From Blastochloris tepida (lineage in GTDB: Bacteria > Pseudomonadota > Alphaproteobacteria > Rhizobiales > Xanthobacteraceae), in contig NZ_AP018907.1 in the NCBI RefSeq assembly GCF_003966715.1, positions 3,522,001 to 3,586,000 of the forward strand: a stretch of 64,000 nucleotides of DNA, written 5' to 3'. How positions within the stretch are numbered: position 1 is the first letter of the stretch; the number at the start of each line of letters is the position of its first letter. Both the position numbers and the translations under genes were made by a program. Shown here in pieces: positions 60,188 through 64,000 of this stretch. The notes under the pieces are model-generated. The model was not told the origin of the DNA and ran no database searches. It worked only from the letters and a program-made list of their open reading frames with translations.

Positions 60188-62359
60188 ATGAGTGCCCGAT
60201 TCGCCGAAGTCCTGGTGCCGGTCGCGGTGGCCGAGCCCTATTCCTATGCCGTGCCGGACGGGCTCGACCTCACAGTGGGTGACCTCGTCACGGTGCCGCT
60301 CGGGCCGCGCCGGGTCACCGGCGTGGTGTGGCAGCTCGCCGAGGCGCCGCGCTACGCCCGGCCCGGCCGGCTGAAGCCGGTCGAGGCGCGGCTCGATGCC
60401 GAACCCCTCCGGCCCGAACTCATGGCCTTCGTCGATTGGGTCGCCGGCTACACATTGTCGCCGCGCGGCATGGTGCTGCGCATGGCGCTGCGGCCGGGCG
60501 AGACGCTGGGGCCGCCGCGCCCGCGCATTGGCGTCCGCCGCACCGGCCCGGCGCCGGCCCGCATGACGGCGCAGCGGGCGCGGGTGCTGGCGGCGCTGGA
60601 GGGCGGGCTCTGCCATGCCAAGAACGAGCTCGCCCGCGAGGCCGGGGTGTCGGCGGCGGTGATCGACGGGCTGGTCGACGAGGGGGCGCTGGAGGCGGTG
60701 GCGCTGCCGCCAGAGCCGGCCGCCCGGCGCCCGGACCCCGACCATCCCACCGTCGATCTGTCGCCGGCCCAAGGCGCGGCGGCGGCGGCGCTCAAGGGGG
60801 CGGCCGGTGCGGGCTTCGCCGTCTTCCTGCTCGACGGCGTCACCGGCTCCGGCAAGACCGAGGTCTATTTCGAGGCGGTGGCCGAGGTGCTGCGGCGCGG
60901 CCGGCAGGTGCTGCTGCTGCTGCCGGAGATCGCGCTGACCACGGCGTTTCTCGACCGCTTCGCCCGCCGCTTCGGGGTGCCGCCGGCCGAATGGCACTCG
61001 GAGGTGGCGCCGCGCCGGCGCGAGCGGATCTGGCGCGGCGTGGCCTCGGGCGAGGTGGCGGTGGTGGCCGGCGCCCGCTCGGCACTGTTCCTGCCCTTCC
61101 GCGACCTCGGCCTGATCGTGGTCGATGAGGAGCACGACGGCTCCTACAAGCAGGAGGAGGGCGTCGCCTACAACGCCCGCGACATGGCGGTGGTGCGCGC
61201 CCGAATCGGCCGGGTGCCGGTGGTGCTGGCCTCGGCCACGCCCTCGGTCGAGACCGAGGTGAACGCAAGGCGCGGCCGCTATCACCGCCTTGCCCTGCCG
61301 ACCCGGGTGGGCGGCGCGGCGCTGCCGAAGATCGCCGCCATCGACATGACCCGCGACGGGCCGGGGCGCGGCCGCTGGATCGCGCCGAAGCTCGCCGCCG
61401 CGGTCGAGACCACGATCGGCCGCGGCGAGCAGGCGCTCTTGTTCCTCAACCGGCGCGGCTATGCGCCGCTGACGCTGTGCCGGGCCTGCGGCCACCGGCT
61501 GGGCTGTCCGTCCTGCGACGCCTGGCTGGTCGAGCATCGCGCCCGCCGCCGCCTCGTCTGCCACCATTGCGGCTTCTCGATGCCGCGCCCGCCGGCCTGC
61601 CCGCATTGCGGGACGCAGGAGACGTTCGTCGCGGTCGGCCCCGGCGTCGAGCGCCTCGCCGAGGAGGCGGCCGCGCTGTTTCCCGACGCCCGGCTGTCGA
61701 TCCTGTCGTCGGACCTGATCGAGGGCGTCGAGCGGCTGCGCGCCGAGATCGCGGCGATCGAGCGCGGCGAGGTCGATCTCATCATCGGCACCCAGCTCGT
61801 CGCCAAGGGGCACCATTTCCCGCGCCTGACGCTGGCCGGAGTGATCGACGGCGACCTCGGGCTCGGCCATGGCGACCCGCGCGCCGCCGAGCGCACGTTC
61901 CAGCTCTTCTATCAGGTGGTCGGCCGGGCGGGGCGCGAATCAGGCAGCGGTCAGGGGCTGATCCAGACCTATCAGCCCAAGCATCCGGTGATGACGGCGC
62001 TCATCGCCGGCGACCGCGAGCTGTTCTACGACACCGAGATCGCCGCCCGCGAGCGCGCCGGCCTGCCGCCGTTCGGTCGGCTCGCCACGCTGCTGGTGTC
62101 GGCGGCCGAGGCGCCGGCGGCCGAGGCCTATGCCCGCGCGCTCGCCGCCGCGGCGCCGCTCGAGGCGGGGGTGCGGGTGCTCGGCCCGGCCGAGGCGCCG
62201 ATCGCGGTGCTGCGCGGCCGCCACCGGGTGCGGCTCCTGGTGCGGGCGGCGCGGACGGTGCGGGTGCCGGACTATCTGCGGGCGTGGTTGGCGCGCGTGC
62301 CGCCGCCCAAGGGCAGCGTCGGCCTCGCCATCGACGTCGATCCGCAAAGCTTTGTCTGA
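60188..62359 (+). CDS. priA: primosomal protein N' (replication restart helicase PriA)
   Basis: Superfamily 2 helicase that reloads the replicative helicase at collapsed forks. The 723-residue protein has an N-terminal DNA-binding domain (residues 1-110), Walker A LDGVTGSGKTEVYF (about 214-227), DEEHDGSYKQ as the Walker B box, the zinc-binding segment with CRACGHRLGCPSC and CHHCGFSMPRPPACPHCG, and VVGRAGRESGSGQ-type motif VI. Start ATG at 60188. Precedes atpH by 250 bases, as in other Hyphomicrobiales. Confidence 0.96.
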   Translation: MSARFAEVLVPVAVAEPYSYAVPDGLDLTVGDLVTVPLGPRRVTGVVWQLAEAPRYARPGRLKPVEARLDAEPLRPELMAFVDWVAGYTLSPRGMVLRMALRPGETLGPPRPRIGVRRTGPAPARMTAQRARVLAALEGGLCHAKNELAREAGVSAAVIDGLVDEGALEAVALPPEPAARRPDPDHPTVDLSPAQGAAAAALKGAAGAGFAVFLLDGVTGSGKTEVYFEAVAEVLRRGRQVLLLLPEIALTTAFLDRFARRFGVPPAEWHSEVAPRRRERIWRGVASGEVAVVAGARSALFLPFRDLGLIVVDEEHDGSYKQEEGVAYNARDMAVVRARIGRVPVVLASATPSVETEVNARRGRYHRLALPTRVGGAALPKIAAIDMTRDGPGRGRWIAPKLAAAVETTIGRGEQALLFLNRRGYAPLTLCRACGHRLGCPSCDAWLVEHRARRRLVCHHCGFSMPRPPACPHCGTQETFVAVGPGVERLAEEAAALFPDARLSILSSDLIEGVERLRAEIAAIERGEVDLIIGTQLVAKGHHFPRLTLAGVIDGDLGLGHGDPRAAERTFQLFYQVVGRAGRESGSGQGLIQTYQPKHPVMTALIAGDRELFYDTEIAARERAGLPPFGRLATLLVSAAEAPAAEAYARALAAAAPLEAGVRVLGPAEAPIAVLRGRHRVRLLVRAARTVRVPDYLRAWLARVPPPKGSVGLAIDVDPQSFV

Positions 62360-62455
62360 GCCGGTGGGTCCAGATGGTTGCGTTCGAAACGGCGCCTACC
62401 TCGTGCTCAGCCGATGTGCCAACGATCGCAATGATTTTTTGGGCACACGGTCGTG

Positions 62456-62484
62456 TTGCAGGCCCGGGGCAGTCGTGCTAATCA
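62456..62484 (+). promoter_or_regulatory. possible sigma-70-type promoter for the atp operon
   Basis: TTGCAG and TAATCA separated by 17 bases, about 125 bases upstream of the atpH start, in the 250-bp priA-atpH gap. Assigned by resemblance to TTGACA-N17-TATAAT only. Confidence 0.3.
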
Positions 62485-62609
62485 GCCGCCGGCCTGACGG
62501 GTTGGGTTTCGGCTGTCCTGACCCTCGGCTGAGTTCCTTTGGAATCCAAGGGCTTTCGGTGCGCCGCTCGGCGCTGGCGGCGCTCTTGTGAACTAGCCCG
62601 AGACGCGAC

Positions 62610-64000
<1,391 letters not shown>

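Overview
The window is high-GC DNA with dense, tightly packed bacterial genes and short intergenic gaps. The gene set and order point to an alphaproteobacterium of the order Hyphomicrobiales (Rhizobiales): a SecB, Tim44-like, MltA, Smr block; a hisB-hisH-hisA-hisF-hisE-coaA run; hslVU; the ppsR/hemE junction followed by hemJ, rho, mnmE, mnmG, rsmG, parA, parB; and priA ahead of an F1-type ATP synthase operon. A RegB/RegA redox two-component pair and an intracellular polyhydroxyalkanoate depolymerase fit a metabolically versatile, possibly phototrophic, relative of Rhodopseudomonas, Rhodoplanes or Blastochloris. The genus is a guess.

Layout. 1-1320: 5' part of an IS1634-type transposase gene that runs off the left edge. 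1.5-8.4 kb: arfB, a metallo-beta-lactamase-fold hydrolase, a membrane protein, moeB, then gshB, yraN, rsmI divergent from an LpoA-like lipoprotein gene. 8.9-13.4 kb: hemW, rdgB, rph divergent from hrcA and grpE. 13.4-17.3 kb: regA, regB and a two-gene ABC-2 exporter. 17.3-23.4 kb: phaZ with an unusual C-terminal helix-hairpin-helix extension, a YgjP-type peptidase, an SDR protein, queG and a glutathione S-transferase. 23.6-28.5 kb: coaA and histidine biosynthesis. 28.7-36.1 kb: hslVU, prfC, smr, mltA, a Tim44-like gene, secB. 36.2-39.9 kb: dnaQ, coaE, aroE, maf, ppsR reading left. 40.2-52.2 kb: hemE, hemJ, rho, mnmE, mnmG, rsmG, parA, parB reading right, with yyaL opposed. 52.2-56.5 kb: holA, lptE, leuS. 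56.7-64 kb: uma2, yggS, ialB, an ECF sigma factor, priA, atpH and the start of atpA.

Three things stand out. First, a family of interspersed repeats, about 123 bp long, with ~19-bp terminal inverted repeats (ATACGGTTTCCGGYTGATC) and three internal stem-loops. Five near-full copies, one copy split by another palindromic element, one truncated copy, two minimal terminal-repeat hairpins and two doubtful relics lie in 64 kb. Several abut genes so closely that the repeat supplies the stop codon. Second, the 318-bp gap between ppsR and hemE is the position of the chromosomal origin in Caulobacter; here it has degenerate DnaA-box-like nonamers, three GANTC methylation sites and an A/T-richer end. 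Third, two parS-like palindromes lie between mnmE and mnmG and a third lies inside rsmG, just ahead of parAB, so the region probably carries the partition centromere near the origin.

No CRISPR array, tRNA, rRNA, prophage or biosynthetic cluster was seen. Apart from the transposase at the left edge, the window is core chromosome.
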